A DNA stretch of 30,998 bases, from positions 1 to 30,998 of the IMG/VR virus record IMGVR_UViG_3300006737_000108; one strand, written 5' to 3'. Position numbers and translations under genes: made by a program. Below the pieces are notes generated by a model. It was not told the DNA's origin. It worked only from the letters and a program-made list of their open reading frames with translations, and made no database searches. Of this stretch, positions 28,938-30,998 are shown one piece after another. The DNA comes from a virus. Position 1 is the first letter of the stretch; each line of letters begins with the position of its first letter.

Positions 28938-30998
28938 ATGGCACAAGATAAAAGAAATTTTATAGGTGGATTAAATAGAGATGATGACTCTAGGGTAGTT
29001 CCTAATGGAGATTACTTCTTTGCACAAAATGTTAGAATAACATCTTCAGAAGACAGAAATAGTCAATTAGTAGAGAACCTTAGGGGCATGACCAAAGAAA
29101 ACTATACTAGAGTATTTGGAAGTAAAGAAGGTAGCTTTGGTGGAGATGGATCAGAGTACAGGGTTATAGGTGCGTATAAAGATGAGCCTAACAATAGTAT
29201 ATATTACTTTATATTTAGTGAGTTGTTTTTTCATATGATTCTAGAATATAATATAAAAAATGATTTTATATCTACTGTATACAGAGATACAGGAACTCAA
29301 GACAATTTACTTAGATTTGATAAAGATACCTTAATAACAGGTGTAAATAGAATTGATGATTTGCTATACTGGACTTGTGATAATAAGTATGTAAAAAGTC
29401 AAGGTGTAGAATTAAGCTTTGGTAGAGGTAGGGCAGAGTTTAATGAACCAAAATTTATAAACGTAGAGAAAGCTAAAACAGGATTTAATACTTATAATGA
29501 TGGAGGTGATTATTCAGTTAATCCTAGAACAGATTTTTCTCTAGAAACATCTTATCCTTTTGAGTTTTTTACTAGTACTATAGATGGAAACGAAGAAGTA
29601 GATAGTTGGAGAAAAAGAGCATATATAAATGTTCACAAAAGAAGGCCTAAGCATGCCCCAGTTTATTTTCCACAAACCCCACTTACTAATAATACTAGTG
29701 CAACTATAAATGTCAATGATATAGATGGTGACGCAAAATCATTTACACCTGGTGAAGTAGCTAGTCATAATATTTCTTTTGATGTTGTTAATGCTACAAG
29801 TGGATTGGACTTAGCTTACAAAAAAAATAATGTTTATGGATTTACTTGGCAGTTTGCTTACAGATATGTTTATAGAGACAATGAATTTAGTTCTTGGTCA
29901 GAGTGGAGTGCTGTAACCCCATTACCACAATATTACCAAAACGCAGAAGACAAAGATAAACAAAACTTATACAATGAATTAAGAATATGGTATCATAATG
30001 GACCAGGTGATGTTAAACACATAGAGATAGCTGCTAGAAAATGTCAGTATGCAGAAACAGCACCAGACAAAGGAAATCAAGGAGAATATTATTTAATAGC
30101 AACTGTTGATAATAATTATTATGACTCTAATTTTACAGCACCTACAGTTGTAAATATGCTACACCCTGTAAGTGGTGTGTATTCTGTTACGTCAAATAAT
30201 GTTCCTTATATAAAAAGCATGGCAACAGATGGATCTTCTGTGGTTTATAGTGATAGCCCATTAGGGTTTTTTGATTTTAGAAATGATGGTGTCTACACTC
30301 AGGTAGACCCAGTTCAATTTAGTAAGTTATATGATAGGGTTCCTAAGAGAGCAAAAGCACAAGAAATAATAAGCGACAATAGAATAGCTTATGGTAATTA
30401 TACTGATGGTTTTGACCAAGTCCCTATTCATTTTGATTTAATACCATTGTATGGAGCAGACCCAGGGTTGGTTATTTTAGACCCTTCTGGTCAATCTTTA
30501 TCTGATGGTATATCTTTTGGTGGAGAAGAAATAATTGAAGCTGACCCAGATAATGTTAATCAGTTTACTGAAGAAAATTATGGTGAACCTCCACAAGTTA
30601 ATATAACTTATAATAATGCAGACGTTGACAACACTGACCTTTTTCCTGATGCAGATGAAAGTTTAACAAATTCACGTGCAATATGTTATAACGCTGATGC
30701 AGTTAAGGTAACATTAACGTACAGTTTTCCAACCATAACTACTCCTGGTCAAAAAATTAATTTAGATTTTAATTATAGAATAAGTTTTAAATATTTTCAT
30801 TCCCCAAAAGTAGGTAAAGACGATATAGCAAGATGGCCAGCTACTGATTGGGCAAATTCTTGGGAAGAATATAGGTATCAATTTTTTGGAGCACAAATTA
30901 AAAAAAGTTTTACAGTTGCTGCAGATGGTATAGATGGTGTAGTTGATAATTTTGTTGATTACATTAATGGGATTCAAGCCCAAACAACTTTAGATGAT
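28938..30998 (+). CDS. large tail/muzzle-like virion protein, partial
   Basis: From ATG 28938 the frame is open for 687 codons to the window edge, so the C-terminus is missing. The start (NFIGGLNRDDDSRVVPNGDY, then FFAQNVRITSSEDRNSQLVENLRG) matches the N-terminus I recall of very large structural proteins in crAss-like and other Bacteroidota phages, some of which form the tail muzzle or its stabilising part. Strand-rich domains with many aromatic residues follow (YGFTWQFAYRYVYRDNEFSSWSEWSAV near 300; DVKHIEIAARKCQYAET). There is no signal peptide. It follows the ring-like gene by five bases, where this protein lies in those genomes. Confidence 0.8.
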   Translation, partial: MAQDKRNFIGGLNRDDDSRVVPNGDYFFAQNVRITSSEDRNSQLVENLRGMTKENYTRVFGSKEGSFGGDGSEYRVIGAYKDEPNNSIYYFIFSELFFHMILEYNIKNDFISTVYRDTGTQDNLLRFDKDTLITGVNRIDDLLYWTCDNKYVKSQGVELSFGRGRAEFNEPKFINVEKAKTGFNTYNDGGDYSVNPRTDFSLETSYPFEFFTSTIDGNEEVDSWRKRAYINVHKRRPKHAPVYFPQTPLTNNTSATINVNDIDGDAKSFTPGEVASHNISFDVVNATSGLDLAYKKNNVYGFTWQFAYRYVYRDNEFSSWSEWSAVTPLPQYYQNAEDKDKQNLYNELRIWYHNGPGDVKHIEIAARKCQYAETAPDKGNQGEYYLIATVDNNYYDSNFTAPTVVNMLHPVSGVYSVTSNNVPYIKSMATDGSSVVYSDSPLGFFDFRNDGVYTQVDPVQFSKLYDRVPKRAKAQEIISDNRIAYGNYTDGFDQVPIHFDLIPLYGADPGLVILDPSGQSLSDGISFGGEEIIEADPDNVNQFTEENYGEPPQVNITYNNADVDNTDLFPDADESLTNSRAICYNADAVKVTLTYSFPTITTPGQKINLDFNYRISFKYFHSPKVGKDDIARWPATDWANSWEEYRYQFFGAQIKKSFTVAADGIDGVVDNFVDYINGIQAQTTLDD

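Noticed and set aside
1-30998. tRNA genes, CRISPR arrays, insertion sequences, integrase or att sites
   Set aside because: Gaps between genes are almost all under 120 bases and none showed a cloverleaf, spaced repeats, terminal inverted repeats or recombinase motifs by eye.

Overview
The window looks like about 31 kb of a tailed-phage genome whose host is probably a marine member of the Bacteroidota (Flavobacteriia-like). The DNA is AT-rich, genes are packed with 1- to 30-base gaps or TAATG/ATGA overlaps, and almost no start has a Shine-Dalgarno sequence. Instead, exact copies of the Bacteroidota -7 promoter octamer TAnnTTTG (always TATATTTG here) sit 5 to 40 bases before key genes. Three exported proteins have signal peptides ending in AQ or SQ, as in Flavobacteriia, and one ends in a tail like that of type IX secretion cargo. 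The packaging and capsid module (TerL, portal, scaffold-like protein, major capsid protein, connector/ring-like proteins, large muzzle-like protein) resembles that of crAss-like and other Bacteroidota podovirus-like phages. This affinity is judged from recalled motifs, not from a search.

Layout. (1) Bases 1-255 hold no confident gene; there is a possible 24-residue membrane peptide, an 11-bp-spaced direct repeat and an A/T palindrome. (2) Bases 256-8052 form one leftward operon. Read from its promoter it encodes a small beta-rich virion-like protein, a 704-residue fibre, an exported outer-membrane-barrel-like protein, an exported LDLa-like/type IX-tail protein, a basic protein, a two-helix holin-like protein, three more Lys/Arg-rich proteins and a beta-rich structural protein. 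(3) Bases 8053-8135 are a divergent promoter region with a dyad over both -7 boxes. (4) Bases 8136-15231 form a rightward operon: a winged-helix-like regulator, three Lys-rich GG-box proteins, a membrane/coiled-coil protein, an exported thioredoxin-fold protein without active-site cysteines, a 57-residue Cys protein, a 679-residue fibre and a small beta-rich protein, closed by a clear terminator. (5) Bases 15287-17196 hold a DUF1599/Nmad1-like gene, two unknown small genes, a double-domain GroES-like co-chaperonin and a small helical gene just before TerL. (6) Bases 17208-25882 are packaging and head genes, ending in a second terminator. (7) Bases 25945-30998 hold head-tail connector/ring-like genes and a large partial gene that runs off the window.

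How the genes work together. The right half builds and fills the head, and the co-chaperonin may help capsid proteins fold. The two divergent operons look like an accessory virion and host-surface module: two fibres for adsorption, small virion proteins, an outer-membrane protein and an exported protein that could change the infected cell's surface, and a family of very basic proteins sharing a (Y/F)-x-x-G-G box. That GG-box family in both divergent operons is the most unusual thing here; I suggest it is a set of DNA-binding or capsid-packaged core proteins. No integrase, replication protein, endolysin, tRNA gene, CRISPR array or insertion sequence was seen. All family names come from reading motifs by eye.
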